This document shows, one piece after another, positions 7,607 through 16,167 of a DNA stretch of 20,666 nucleotides. Every line of letters begins with the position of its first letter. The first letter of the stretch is position 1. Where the stretch lies: NCBI GenBank assembly GCA_903892335.1, contig CAITID010000064.1, positions 1 through 20,666 on the forward strand. Reading direction: 5' to 3'. The notes beneath the pieces were generated by a model that saw nothing but the letters and a program-made list of their open reading frames with translations, did no database searches and was not told the origin of the DNA. The position numbers were made by a program, and so were the translations under genes. The DNA comes from an uncultured Actinomycetes bacterium (GTDB taxonomy: Bacteria > Actinomycetota > Actinomycetes > Nanopelagicales > Nanopelagicaceae).

Positions 7607-7639
7607 TGTGATCTTAGGCTTTTCTAACTCTTGATCACA
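7607..7639. repeat. Inverted repeat between convergent genes
   Basis: TGTGATC (7607-7613) and GATCACA (7633-7639) are exact reverse complements around a 19-base loop, filling the gap between two convergent stop codons. It may work as a weak bidirectional stop signal, but there is no T tract on either strand, so a real intrinsic terminator is doubtful. Confidence 0.3.
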
Positions 7640-7641
7640 AG

Positions 7642-7989
7642 TTATTTCTGCGCCTTGGTTAACTGATTTGTTAGCATCAGTGATACCGAGATTATTAATG
7701 ATGCACCAAGGGCTGACCAGAAGTTAGTCACATCTAATCGTTCGCTCCACCTTGCCGTCAGCATTAACATCGCAGCATTTATTACAAATGAGAATAAGCC
7801 AAAGGTAAGCAGGATTGCCGGCAGCGTAAATAATTTAATTAATGAGCCGATCAAGCCGTTGATAAGCCCAAATAAAAGTGCGACCCAGAGATATGTCCAT
7901 GCGCCACCATTTACTTTGATGCCAGAGATTAAGGCTGTTGCTGCCCAAAAAGCTAAAGCGCTAGCGATTAAGCGAATTAGCAAACGCAT
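7642..7989 (-). CDS. Small four-helix membrane protein, phage holin 4_2 superfamily (DUF family)
   Basis: 115 residues with four hydrophobic helices at about 5-23, 31-53, 55-77 and 90-108. Features such as ALLFGLINGLIGSLIK, the LP in the third helix and LFSFVINAAML match the family annotated as mycobacterial four-TMS phage holin, superfamily IV. These are widespread chromosomal membrane proteins of unknown role; the holin name is by family only and there is no phage gene nearby. The ATG at 7989 lies three bases after the sdhB stop, so the gene is probably the last of the sdh operon. Family match fairly secure, function unknown. Confidence 0.75.
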   Translation of the reverse strand: MRLLIRLIASALAFWAATALISGIKVNGGAWTYLWVALLFGLINGLIGSLIKLFTLPAILLTFGLFSFVINAAMLMLTARWSERLDVTNFWSALGASLIISVSLMLTNQLTKAQK

Positions 7990-7992
7990 CTA

Positions 7993-8754
7993 TTAAAGAA
8001 CCTCTTCGCGGCGGCGGATCTTTGAGCCTAGCCAGCGAACAGGATCGTACTTAACATCTACTACGCGCTCCTTCATTGGAATGATTGCGTTATCGGTAAT
8101 GCGAATATGTTCTGGGCAAACCTCTGTACAGCATTTTGTAATGTTACACATGCCAAGGCCGTGCTCCTCTTGCGCTTTTTGCTTGCGATTTCGCAACATA
8201 TCAAGTGGGTGCATATCAAGTTCTGCGATGCGAATGAAGAAGCGTGGGCCAGCAAATGATTTCTTATTCTCTTCGTGGTCACGAATAACATGGCAGGTGT
8301 CTTGGCAGAGGAAGCACTCGATACATTTGCGGAACTCTTGCGAGCGCTCAACATCTATTTGCTGCATGCGGGCCTCACCTGGCTTTAGATCTGCAGGGGG
8401 TTCAAAGGATGGGATCTCCATCGCTTTTTTGTAGTTAAAAGAAACATCGGTAACTAAATCTTTGATTACTGGGAATGCGCGCAGTGGTGTGACGGTGATG
8501 GTTTCATCCTCTGCAAAACTTGCCATCTGTGTCATGCATGCAAGACGTGGCTTACCGTTAATCTCAACTGAACAAGATCCGCACTTTCCAGCCTTACAGT
8601 TCCAGCGAACAGCAAGATCTCCCATTTGGGTTGCTTGCACGCGATGAATTACATCTAGAACTACTTCACCCTCATTGGCATCTACTGAGACATCTTGCAG
8701 GGATCCAGTCTCACTATTGCCGCGCCAGATGCGCATCTTAATTTTGCGGGTCAT
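7993..8754 (-). CDS. sdhB: Succinate dehydrogenase iron-sulfur subunit (Sdh1 type)
   Basis: The 253-residue electron-transfer subunit of complex II, passing electrons from the flavoprotein to the membrane anchor. The ferredoxin-like N-terminal half carries the [2Fe-2S] cysteines C53, C58, C61 and C73. The C-terminal half carries C144-xx-C147-xx-C150-xxx-C154 and C203, C208, C209, C213, the ligand sets for the [4Fe-4S] and [3Fe-4S] centres of this family. The start codon overlaps the stop of sdhA by one base in TAATG. Gene order anchor-flavoprotein-FeS matches the actinobacterial Sdh1 operon (Mycobacterium Rv0249c-Rv0248c-Rv0247c). Confidence 0.94.
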   Translation of the reverse strand: MTRKIKMRIWRGNSETGSLQDVSVDANEGEVVLDVIHRVQATQMGDLAVRWNCKAGKCGSCSVEINGKPRLACMTQMASFAEDETITVTPLRAFPVIKDLVTDVSFNYKKAMEIPSFEPPADLKPGEARMQQIDVERSQEFRKCIECFLCQDTCHVIRDHEENKKSFAGPRFFIRIAELDMHPLDMLRNRKQKAQEEHGLGMCNITKCCTEVCPEHIRITDNAIIPMKERVVDVKYDPVRWLGSKIRRREEVL

Positions 8755-10628
8755 TACTTGGATCCACCCTTCGTCATTTCCTCTGGTGTCATGTATTTCT
8801 CTAATTCATGAGGATCAAAGAGATCAAATAATTCAGCTGGCATATTCGGCAGATCTTGTTGTTTAACCACAATTTCTTTGCCAGTAAAAGATGAAATGTT
8901 ATTTATTTGGCGCCACTTTGGATTCATGCCTGGGAAATCATCACGGGTATGACCACCACGAGATTCTTCGCGAACAATCGCTGACTTTGCGGTGCTCTCA
9001 GCAATTAACAACATATTGTCTAAATCAAATGAAAGGTGAAAGCCTGGGTTGAACTGGCGATCTCCTGATACAGATACCTTTTCAATTCGCTTTCTAATAT
9101 CTGCAATCTTCTCAATCGCCTCTTGTAATTCTGATTTGGTACGAATAATGCCAACTAAGTTTTGGGTTAACTCTTGTAGCTCCTCATGGAGTGCGTAGGG
9201 ATTCTCACCACCGGTGCGATCAAATGGTGCTTGAATCTTCTCCGCTGCGCGCTTAATTGATTCATCTGAAACTTTTGCGGCCGGTGCGCTCTTTACATAA
9301 TTTGCAGCGCCCAAGCCAGCCCGGCGGCCAAATACAAGTAGATCAGAGAGCGAGTTACCACCAAGACGATTTGACCCATGCATACCGCCAGCTACTTCAC
9401 CTGCTGCAAATAATCCTGGAACACCAACTGCGGCTGCGGTATCTGGATCAACTTCAACACCACCCATTACATAGTGACAAGTTGGTCCAACCTCCATCGC
9501 CTCTTTGGTGATGTCAACATTTGCTAACTCCATGAATTGGTGCCACATAGATGGCAACTTCTTTTTAATTACATCAGCAGGTAGTCGCTTTGAAACATCT
9601 AGGAATACGCCACCGTGGGGACTGCCACGACCAGCTTTAACTTCGGCGTTAATAGCACGCGCAACCTCATCACGTGGAAGTAGCTCTGGCGGGCGGCGGT
9701 TATTTGTTTGATCGTTATACCAACGATCAGCCTCTTCTTCATTATCAGCGTACTTATCTTTAAAGACATCTGGAATATATTTGAACATAAAACGAATGCC
9801 GTCACTATTAGTTAACACACCGCCATCACCACGAACAGATTCTGTTACAAGCAGGCCACGCACAGATGGTGGCCAAACCATGCCGGTTGGATGAAATTGT
9901 AGGAACTCCATATCAACTAAGTTGCCGCCAGCTTTTAGCGCGAGCGCGTGGCCATCGCCAGTGCCCTCCCAAGAGTTACTAGTAATTTTAAATGTCTTAC
10001 CAACACCGCCAGTTGCAAGTACTACCGCTGGTGCTTCAAATAAAACTTCAACGCCATTTTCGCGGCGGTAGCCATAAACACCGGCAACCTTTCCGCCCTC
10101 TTTTAAAATCTCAGTAACTGTTACTTCAGCAAAAACTTTAATATGGCTTTCAGCGTTTCCGTGATCACGCTTATCTTTTTGTTGCAAGGCAACAATGCGC
10201 TGTTGCATGGTGCGGATTAATTCAAGGCCGGTGCGATCGCCAACGTGGGCAAGGCGTGGGTACTCATGGCCACCAAAGTTACGTTGTGAAATCTTTCCTT
10301 CTGCGGTGCGATCAAATAGGGCGCCCCATACTTCAAGCTCCCAAACACGATCAGGTGATTCTTTAGCGTGTAGCTCTGCCATTCGGTAATGATTTAAGAA
10401 CTTACCACCACGCATAGTGTCGCGAAAGTGAACCTTCCAGCCATCATTCTCATTCACATTTCCCATTGATGCAGCAACGCCGCCCTCTGCCATCACAGTG
10501 TGGGCCTTACCAAATAATGATTTACAAATAATTGCTACGCGTAGTCCAGCCTCACGAGCTTCAACAGCTGCACGAAGTCCGGCGCCACCAGCACCGATTA
10601 CAACGATGTCGTAGTTGTGACGTTCCAT
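8754..10628 (-). CDS. sdhA: Succinate dehydrogenase / fumarate reductase flavoprotein subunit
   Basis: The 624-residue catalytic subunit that oxidises succinate to fumarate. The N-terminal IVVIGAGGAGLRAAVEA is the FAD dinucleotide-binding motif. H43 in KAHTVMAEGGVAA is the expected covalent FAD-attachment histidine. FLQFHPTG, YVMGGVEVD and GGMHGSNRLGGNSLSDLLVFG are the usual substrate and FAD contact segments. Full length, with a C-terminal helical domain containing EESRGGHTRDDFP. It overlaps both neighbours by one base (TAATG at each junction), pointing to coupled translation with its complex partners. The assignment to the Sdh1 branch comes from the anchor protein next door. Confidence 0.95.
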   Translation of the reverse strand: MERHNYDIVVIGAGGAGLRAAVEAREAGLRVAIICKSLFGKAHTVMAEGGVAASMGNVNENDGWKVHFRDTMRGGKFLNHYRMAELHAKESPDRVWELEVWGALFDRTAEGKISQRNFGGHEYPRLAHVGDRTGLELIRTMQQRIVALQQKDKRDHGNAESHIKVFAEVTVTEILKEGGKVAGVYGYRRENGVEVLFEAPAVVLATGGVGKTFKITSNSWEGTGDGHALALKAGGNLVDMEFLQFHPTGMVWPPSVRGLLVTESVRGDGGVLTNSDGIRFMFKYIPDVFKDKYADNEEEADRWYNDQTNNRRPPELLPRDEVARAINAEVKAGRGSPHGGVFLDVSKRLPADVIKKKLPSMWHQFMELANVDITKEAMEVGPTCHYVMGGVEVDPDTAAAVGVPGLFAAGEVAGGMHGSNRLGGNSLSDLLVFGRRAGLGAANYVKSAPAAKVSDESIKRAAEKIQAPFDRTGGENPYALHEELQELTQNLVGIIRTKSELQEAIEKIADIRKRIEKVSVSGDRQFNPGFHLSFDLDNMLLIAESTAKSAIVREESRGGHTRDDFPGMNPKWRQINNISSFTGKEIVVKQQDLPNMPAELFDLFDPHELEKYMTPEEMTKGGSK

Positions 10629-11455
10629 TAGAAGAAGTAGAAGTTGGTAATGGCGCCACTGGCGACCTGGCGGACATAGAAATCAGCGAAGGCAACACCA
10701 ATTAGTGAAACCCAAGCAAAATTTGGATGGTAATGATTTAACTTAGAGACGATTGTCCAAGCTTTATAGCGAACTGGATGGGCAGAGAAGTTACGCAGCC
10801 TGCCACCGATTGTGTGACGACATGTGTGACATGAGGCTGAGTACAACCAAAGGAAGGTTGCATTAGCTAACAAAACTAATGTGCCAACACTCATGTGGCC
10901 CCACTCGCCCTCTGGATTTTTAAAGGCAATTACTGCGTCATAGGTAAGAATGATGTTTAAAACTAAACCAGCATAGAAAAACCAACGATGGCCGTTTTGT
11001 AAAATTAATGGCGCTCTGGTCTCTCCTGTGTATTTCTTGTGAGGTTCTGCAACAGCACATGCAGGTGGTGACATCCAAAATGAACGGTAGTAAGCCTTGC
11101 GGTAGTAATAACAGGTAAGCCTGAAACCAAGTGGGAAAATTAAAATAAAGAGCGCTGGTGAGATAACCATGCCAAAGATTGAGAGCGCACCAATTGGTGT
11201 GCCAAAGTGGGCAGAGCCTTCAACACAAACAGTTGATAAACATGGTGAGTAAAAAGGTGAGATTAAAGGTTCGGCAAAGTAATTTTGTTTTTCAAATGCG
11301 CGAAAGGTTGCGTAGATAATAAAAGATACAAAAACACCAACAGTAATTAAAGGTTGGATCCACCATTTATCGGTGCGTAGTGTGCGATCTGTAATTAATG
11401 CTCGACCAGCTGAGAAGACCCCAGTCTTTGCTTTATTAGTATCCATCGCAGTCAT
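10628..11455 (-). CDS. sdhC: Succinate dehydrogenase membrane anchor subunit (Sdh1 type, single large SdhC)
   Basis: A 275-residue integral membrane protein that replaces the two small SdhC/SdhD anchors of enteric complex II. Hydrophobic helices lie at about 34-50, 88-112, 158-178, 189-207 and 245-265. Length, position before sdhA and overall pattern match the mycobacterial Sdh1 anchor (Rv0249c). At the end of the fourth helix is C209-H210-T-C212-R-H214, and further histidines occur at 156, 241 and 243. The mycobacterial Sdh1 structure was reported to hold a membrane-embedded Rieske-type [2Fe-2S] cluster, so these Cys/His residues are candidate ligands here. C72 and C77 form another Cys pair. 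The start is ATG 11455; M4 (11446) is an alternative. Upstream bases CTTCTCCC give no ribosome binding site, as at pepP. Confidence 0.85.
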   Translation of the reverse strand: MTAMDTNKAKTGVFSAGRALITDRTLRTDKWWIQPLITVGVFVSFIIYATFRAFEKQNYFAEPLISPFYSPCLSTVCVEGSAHFGTPIGALSIFGMVISPALFILIFPLGFRLTCYYYRKAYYRSFWMSPPACAVAEPHKKYTGETRAPLILQNGHRWFFYAGLVLNIILTYDAVIAFKNPEGEWGHMSVGTLVLLANATFLWLYSASCHTCRHTIGGRLRNFSAHPVRYKAWTIVSKLNHYHPNFAWVSLIGVAFADFYVRQVASGAITNFYFF

Positions 11456-11561
11456 GGGAGAAGTTTCTCGCTAGATCAGGTGTATTGCTAGGCAGATTCT
11501 CGTGTACGGGTTATGAACTCAACCACAGGTAATAATGGATGCTTTATCTATTACAGCGTTC

Positions 11562-11647
11562 TGGCGGAGGGCGTGGGATTTGAACCCACGAAGGTTTCCC
11601 TTGCCGGTTTTCAAGACCGGTGCACTCGGCCGCTATGCGAGCCCTCC
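11562..11647 (-). tRNA. tRNA-Ser (anticodon UGA)
   Basis: Read on the minus strand, GGAGGGC at the 5' end pairs with GCCCTCC before the discriminator G, and the CCA end is encoded. The anticodon stem CCGGT/ACCGG encloses the loop CTTGAAA, giving anticodon TGA, which reads UCA serine codons. A long variable arm (AAGGGAAACCTT) marks it as a class II tRNA, as expected for serine. The T arm GTGGG-TTCAAAT-CCCAC is perfect. It lies between the HAD gene and sdhC and two genes from serS. Confidence 0.95.
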
Positions 11648-11654
11648 GTGGGCA

Positions 11655-11682
11655 AACTTACCTGCAAAGTGGTGAGTGCCAA
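11655..11682 (-). promoter_or_regulatory. Promoter of tRNA-Ser
   Basis: On the minus strand TTGGCA (11677-11682), a 16-base spacer and TAAGTT (11655-11660, TANNNT type) end seven bases before the mature tRNA 5' end. This spacing would start transcription at or very near the tRNA. It fits within the 48-base gap after the HAD gene stop. Confidence 0.5.
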
Positions 11683-11695
11683 AATCACCGATTAA

Positions 11696-12517
11696 TTATT
11701 CGGGTAGTTCCAACAATCTTTCAATCACCTTTGCAACACCTTCTTCTTGATGGGCATCGGTTTGAAACTTTGCATACTTCATTAAATCAGGATGGCCGTC
11801 CGCCATCGCCCAAGATCTACTAGCCCAGGACAACATTGAAAAATCATTTGGATTATCACCAAAAGTTACACAATCTTCCGCCGTTAAATCCAGGCGCGCT
11901 GCAATCTTTGAAAGCGTTGCACCTTTACTAACGCCATGTGCTGAGATCTCAAGAAGTGAATCAGTTGAGTTAGAATGAGTAACAGTTGCTATTCCAGTTA
12001 ACGCATTGTGCGCTAGCTCTAACATTTCATCGGATGAGTACTCACCATTACTACAGCGAGCAAGAATTTTTAATGCTGGCAGTGAGATGGCATCCTCAAT
12101 TTTTGCTACGCCAACATTATCGGCGCCAATATCCCAGCGCGGCACATAGGCCTTCTCGCGATGAAATTGCTGGTTTGCCTCTATTGCAAAGGTAACCGGC
12201 GTAATTGCAGCTCTTAGTTTTTTAACAATCTCAAATTGAGCATCGGCTGAAATTAACCACTCTTCTAATATCTTTTCATTTCTAAAGTCATAAAGCATCG
12301 CGCCATTTCCACAGATTCCCATACCAAAATCAAAGTTCTCTTTGATCTCTTGCATCCAGCGAATTGGCCGCCCAGTTACAAAGTAAATGTGGATGCCCGC
12401 TTGATGGGCCTCTGAGAAAGCTATTTTGGTTCGTTCAGAGATGAAACCGTAGTGAGCAACGATGGTGCCATCTAAATCTGTGCCAATTAATTTTGGTCTC
12501 TTGCCTGGAATGATCAC
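11696..12517 (-). CDS. Cof-type HAD-IIB hydrolase (sugar-phosphate or cofactor phosphatase)
   Basis: A 273-residue haloacid dehalogenase-fold phosphatase. Motif I is D14-L-D16-G-T, motif II is in FVTGRP, a lysine is provided by GVSKGATL, and motif IV is G220-DNPND225. The large cap between motifs II and III (about residues 90-190) is the C2B type of Cof proteins. Such enzymes hydrolyse small phosphates (sugar phosphates, FMN, PLP) and the exact substrate cannot be deduced. The ATG overlaps the serS stop by four bases (ATGA), so it is cotranslated with serS. Confidence 0.85.
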   Translation of the reverse strand: MIIPGKRPKLIGTDLDGTIVAHYGFISERTKIAFSEAHQAGIHIYFVTGRPIRWMQEIKENFDFGMGICGNGAMLYDFRNEKILEEWLISADAQFEIVKKLRAAITPVTFAIEANQQFHREKAYVPRWDIGADNVGVAKIEDAISLPALKILARCSNGEYSSDEMLELAHNALTGIATVTHSNSTDSLLEISAHGVSKGATLSKIAARLDLTAEDCVTFGDNPNDFSMLSWASRSWAMADGHPDLMKYAKFQTDAHQEEGVAKVIERLLELPE

Positions 12518-13776
12518 GCTGGAACCAATGTGTCCATTCCTAAAAATGGAATTAGCGCTTTTGGCACTTTAACGCTGCCATCTTTTTGTTGGTGGTTTTC
12601 TAAAATTGCCACAATGGTGCGCGGAATGGCAACTAATGTGCCATTTAAGGTAGCAACCGGTTTGGTTCCGTTTTCATCGCGGTATCTAATATTTAACCGG
12701 CGTGATTGAAACTCGGTGCAATTAGAGGTGCTGGTAACTTCGCGATAGGCATCCTGAGTTGGAATCCATGCCTCAATATCAAACTTGCGAATTGCACTAG
12801 CTCCTAGATCACCACTTGCCACATCAATTACCCGATACGGCAGCTCCATTGCATCAAAGAAATCCTTCTCCCATTGCAATAATTTTTTATGTTCAGCTTG
12901 GGCATCTTCTGGTTTACAAAATGAGAACATCTCAACTTTTTCAAATTGATGAACGCGAATAATTCCGCGAGTATCTTTGCCATAAGTTCCTGCTTCCCGG
13001 CGAAAACATGGTGAGTAACCGGCGTAGCGAATTGGTAGGTTTTCTAGAATTTCATCCATGTGATACGCAGCTAGTGGCACCTCTGATGTGCCAACTAAGT
13101 AAAAATCATCTTGGGCTAAATGAAAAACATTCTCCGCAGCCTGACCTAAAAAGCCAGTGCCCTCCATCGCATGTGGTTTAACTAAAACTGGTGGAATCAT
13201 TGGGATAAAACCAGCTTTAACAGCAGATGCGATTGCATAATTTACTAAAGCCAGTTCAAGTAAGGCACCTACACCAGTTAAATAGTAAAAGCGTGCGCCT
13301 GAAACCTTTGCGCCACGTTCAGTATCAATTGCTTTTAATATCTTGCCAAGTTCAACATGATCCTTAGCTGCAAAGCCTTCTGCTTTGAAATCACGAGGCT
13401 TACCAATCTCCTCAATAACTTTAAAATCTGCTTCACCGCCAATAGGTGCGGCTGGATCAATTAAGTTTGCAATCTGTAGTGAAATTTTGTGCGCAGCCTC
13501 TTCCGCCTGTGCGCGCTTGGCATCCGCCGCCTTTACATCTGTTGCTAATCCCTTAGCGTTTTCTAAAAGCGCAGCTTTGTCTTCATTTTTAGCAGCGCCA
13601 ACTGATTTAGATAAGGTATTTTGCGCAGCGCGAAGTGTTTCAAACTCTGTGATTGCAATTCGGCGCAGATCATCAGCTGCAATTAACTGATCAACTAATA
13701 ATGGGTCTTCACCGCGCACCTTTTGTGAGTTGCGAAATAAATCAGGATTCTCACGCAGTGCCTTTAAATCAATCAT
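12514..13776 (-). CDS. serS: Seryl-tRNA synthetase
   Basis: A class II aminoacyl-tRNA synthetase of 420 residues, the normal length, that charges tRNA-Ser. The N-terminal long coiled-coil arm (about residues 30-105, rich in A, E, K) grips the long variable arm of tRNA-Ser. The catalytic core shows TSE (230-232), motif 2 FRREAGTYGKDTRG (258-271) and motif 3 in NGTLVAIPRTIVAILENHQ near the C-terminus. ATG at 13776; a TAGGCT box eight bases upstream on the same strand could be a -10 for a leaderless or internal transcript. It sits 36 bases after pheA and overlaps the HAD gene. Confidence 0.97.
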   Translation of the reverse strand: MIDLKALRENPDLFRNSQKVRGEDPLLVDQLIAADDLRRIAITEFETLRAAQNTLSKSVGAAKNEDKAALLENAKGLATDVKAADAKRAQAEEAAHKISLQIANLIDPAAPIGGEADFKVIEEIGKPRDFKAEGFAAKDHVELGKILKAIDTERGAKVSGARFYYLTGVGALLELALVNYAIASAVKAGFIPMIPPVLVKPHAMEGTGFLGQAAENVFHLAQDDFYLVGTSEVPLAAYHMDEILENLPIRYAGYSPCFRREAGTYGKDTRGIIRVHQFEKVEMFSFCKPEDAQAEHKKLLQWEKDFFDAMELPYRVIDVASGDLGASAIRKFDIEAWIPTQDAYREVTSTSNCTEFQSRRLNIRYRDENGTKPVATLNGTLVAIPRTIVAILENHQQKDGSVKVPKALIPFLGMDTLVPA

Positions 13777-13812
13777 AAGTAAGTAGCCTACCGATCTCTT
13801 TTAAATCTATTA

Positions 13813-14643
13813 CTAGTTGGCACGTGGATATGAGCCAAGAAATCTAATATCTTCACAGATATTGCGTAATCCCTTAACCGCCGCCGCAACAGCTGGATCA
13901 TCAATGTGTCCTTGTGCGTCAATTATGAAATGGTAATGACCAAGTTCGCGCCCAGTTGGACGGCTTTGAATGAATGAGAGGTTGACATCATGTTTAGCGA
14001 ACTCAGTCAGGATCTCAAGGAGAGCGCCAGCATGATCGATTGCAATAAATACTGCCAGTGATGTGCGATCGGCGCCGGTGGCTTTTGGTTGCTCACCTGG
14101 CGCCTCTACCAAAACAAATCGAGTAATTGCATTTTCATTATCACCAATATTTTCAGCAACTACCTTTAAGCCATAATTTTTTGCAGCAGCCGGTGATGCA
14201 ATTGCCGCGTCATACTTTCCAGCTGCTAATCCCTGCGCGGCTGCGGCAGTTGATGCGGTTTCAATTACTTCAGCATGTGGGAAATCTTTTGCAATAAAGG
14301 ATCGGCATTGTGATTCAGCGTGTGGATGAGTTGCAATGCTTTTAATATTTGCTTTTTCTGTTGCTGGCAGTGACATTAATGCGAATGAGACGGGCAAAGT
14401 AGTTTCAGCGGTAATAACTAAAGGTTTGCCCATTGCTAGTTCATCAAGGGTTCTAGCAACAACGCCTTCAACAGAGTTTTCAATTGGCACAAGTGCTTTT
14501 GCGCACTCACCATTTCGTACTGCATCAAGTGCGGCAGTCACATTTGCATATGGTGTTAGCAAATCATCTGGATTTGTTATTTGAAGTAGTGCTGCTTGGG
14601 TAAATGTTCCGGCTGGACCAAGGTAGGCGTACTTCGTTGACAT
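13813..14643 (-). CDS. pheA: Prephenate dehydratase
   Basis: A monofunctional 276-residue enzyme that converts prephenate to phenylpyruvate in phenylalanine synthesis. YLGPAGTFTQAAL opens the first periplasmic-binding-like lobe. The catalytic TRF is at residues 174-176 (NAITRFVLVE). A C-terminal ACT domain (about 194-270) has GALLEIL and F-I-Q-SRP (227-229 for SRP) where other PheA proteins have the phenylalanine-binding GALV and ESRP motifs, so feedback inhibition is likely. No chorismate mutase domain is fused. It starts three bases after the phosphodiesterase stop. Confidence 0.95.
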   Translation of the reverse strand: MSTKYAYLGPAGTFTQAALLQITNPDDLLTPYANVTAALDAVRNGECAKALVPIENSVEGVVARTLDELAMGKPLVITAETTLPVSFALMSLPATEKANIKSIATHPHAESQCRSFIAKDFPHAEVIETASTAAAAQGLAAGKYDAAIASPAAAKNYGLKVVAENIGDNENAITRFVLVEAPGEQPKATGADRTSLAVFIAIDHAGALLEILTEFAKHDVNLSFIQSRPTGRELGHYHFIIDAQGHIDDPAVAAAVKGLRNICEDIRFLGSYPRAN

Positions 14644-14646
14644 GGG

Positions 14647-15345
14647 CTAAGAGTAGCCGAGTGCCTTTCGTGCTTGCGCCGGGTTATCGCTCATAATCAC
14701 ATCAACACCTAATTTGGCACACAAGATCACATCAGTTGGATCATTTACCGTCCAAACAAATACTCGCCGGCCCTTCTTTTTTTGTTGCGCCACAAACTCT
14801 GGATTGTTTTTAATGATTTGAAGTGAAGGGCCAACAACTCCTGCGGTATTTAGATTAATTAACAAGCTTTCCGCAAATAAGTAGACAGATTCAAAACCAG
14901 AACGAATATTTCGTTGAGTAGCAAGCCAAGAGAAAGACATAATTGAAATATTGATACCACTGGCTTTTATTTCACCGGCTCTAGAGTTTAAAAGCTTATG
15001 GAGCAAATTCTCAATCGCAGCCCCTGTTGGTACTGGGTGTTTAGTTTCAATTGCTAAATCTTTTTTATTTTTAATTGCTAAATCCAATAAATCACTAAAT
15101 AGCAATGGTTGCTGGCTCTTATCTAATTGAGCTTTTATCTGGGCGTAATCGGTTTGGGCGATCTCTAGATCAACACCGGTTAATGCTTTTGTATTTGCGT
15201 CGTGGTGGCAAATAATTTGTGCATCTTTAGTCAGCCGCACATCGCACTCGAAGCCATCTGCGCCTTGCGTAACTGCGCCTTCATAGGCTGCCAGTGTTCC
15301 TTCTGGAAATTGCGCACTCGCACCGCGGTGAGCGTAAATTCGCAT
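14647..15345 (-). CDS. Glycerophosphodiester phosphodiesterase
   Basis: A 232-residue GDPD-type TIM barrel that hydrolyses glycerophosphodiesters to glycerol-3-phosphate and an alcohol. H6-R7-G at the N-terminus, PEGT (usual PENT), then E33-C-D35 and H48 in ICHHD are the expected metal and catalytic residues. The C-terminal VFVWTVND and VDVIMSDNP are typical. No signal peptide, so probably cytoplasmic, recycling lipid head groups. A good ribosome site, AAGGAG, lies 11 bases before the ATG. It is the first gene of the minus-strand run and diverges from the phosphatase gene with 48 bases between. Confidence 0.9.
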   Translation of the reverse strand: MRIYAHRGASAQFPEGTLAAYEGAVTQGADGFECDVRLTKDAQIICHHDANTKALTGVDLEIAQTDYAQIKAQLDKSQQPLLFSDLLDLAIKNKKDLAIETKHPVPTGAAIENLLHKLLNSRAGEIKASGINISIMSFSWLATQRNIRSGFESVYLFAESLLINLNTAGVVGPSLQIIKNNPEFVAQQKKKGRRVFVWTVNDPTDVILCAKLGVDVIMSDNPAQARKALGYS

Positions 15346-15393
15346 CTAAATTGGTGCTCCTTAAAACTCATGAAGATGTGGTGAGATTGGCTT

Positions 15394-16167
15394 ATGAGAT
15401 TGCAGTTTAACGCCATTGCGCAAAGTGATCTGGGTTTGGTGCGTGATGGCAATGAGGATTCGGCTTTAATCTCGCCATATTTAATTGCAGTTGCTGATGG
15501 TATGGGTGGGCATGCTGGTGGTGAGGTGGCATCTGCGATTGCAATTAATACTTTAGAGGCATTGCTGCCAGTAATTACCGATATTGAGATAGATATTGAT
15601 TCTAGAGAAGATCTATTTTTAAATGTTTCATATGAAGTTGATGCGCAAATCTTGCGAGTAAGTAAAGAGCAGCCAGAATTATCTGGCATGGGCACAACGC
15701 TTACATCACTTGTCATCACAAATAATCAGGTGGATCTACTGCATATTGGTGATTCACGTTGTTATTTATGGCGAGATAAAAAACTTGAGAGATTAAGTTA
15801 TGACCATACTGTGATGCAGGAGTTATTAGATCAAGGGCGATTAACTCCCGAGGAGGTCTTTGATCACCCACAGCGCTCCTTGTTAACGCAGGCGTTAATG
15901 GGCGATAGCGGAATAGATCCAGTATTGATGAGTTATGAAGTAAAAGCTGATGATAAGTTTTTAATCTGCAGCGATGGTTTAACTAATGTTTTATCCGATC
16001 TTGAAATAACTAAAATTATCAAATCAACTGATGAAGATAAATTGCTAGCAGAGTTAATCAGCCAAACTAAGGCAAAAGGTGCCCCGGATAACATCACAAT
16101 TATTTGGGCAAAAGTTGTTGTAGATAGTGGCAAAAATCAAGTAGTTAAGTATGGCGCTGCGCAATGA
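15394..16167 (+). CDS. pstP: PP2C-family serine/threonine phosphatase (PstP type)
   Basis: A 257-residue Mn/Mg-dependent protein phosphatase that reverses PknB phosphorylation. RDGNEDS, VADGMGGHAGGEVAS (D35), IGDSRCYLW (D120), ICSDGLTN (D194) and PDNITII (D232) are the PP2C motifs with the metal-binding aspartates. It ends shortly after the catalytic domain: the transmembrane helix and extracellular tail of mycobacterial PstP are absent, so it should be cytosolic. GGTGAG lies eight bases before the ATG. The stop overlaps the pknB start by four bases (ATGA), tying production of the phosphatase and kinase together. Confidence 0.93.
   Translation: MRLQFNAIAQSDLGLVRDGNEDSALISPYLIAVADGMGGHAGGEVASAIAINTLEALLPVITDIEIDIDSREDLFLNVSYEVDAQILRVSKEQPELSGMGTTLTSLVITNNQVDLLHIGDSRCYLWRDKKLERLSYDHTVMQELLDQGRLTPEEVFDHPQRSLLTQALMGDSGIDPVLMSYEVKADDKFLICSDGLTNVLSDLEITKIIKSTDEDKLLAELISQTKAKGAPDNITIIWAKVVVDSGKNQVVKYGAAQ

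Noticed and set aside
7642..7989. The holin-family protein as a sign of a prophage
   Set aside because: No other phage gene is near, and members of this family are ordinary chromosomal membrane proteins in Actinobacteria.
9599..9805. Small reading frames inside sdhA on both strands
   Set aside because: They are out-of-frame shadows of sdhA with no ribosome sites or recognisable domains.
11671..11689. GGTGA...TCACC considered as a terminator for the HAD gene
   Set aside because: Only a 5-base stem with a 9-base loop and no T tract; the bases are better explained as part of the tRNA promoter.
11513..11695. A 60-codon plus-strand reading frame containing VGFEPT
   Set aside because: It is the antisense of tRNA-Ser; this VGFEPT stretch is a well-known false translation of tRNA T arms.
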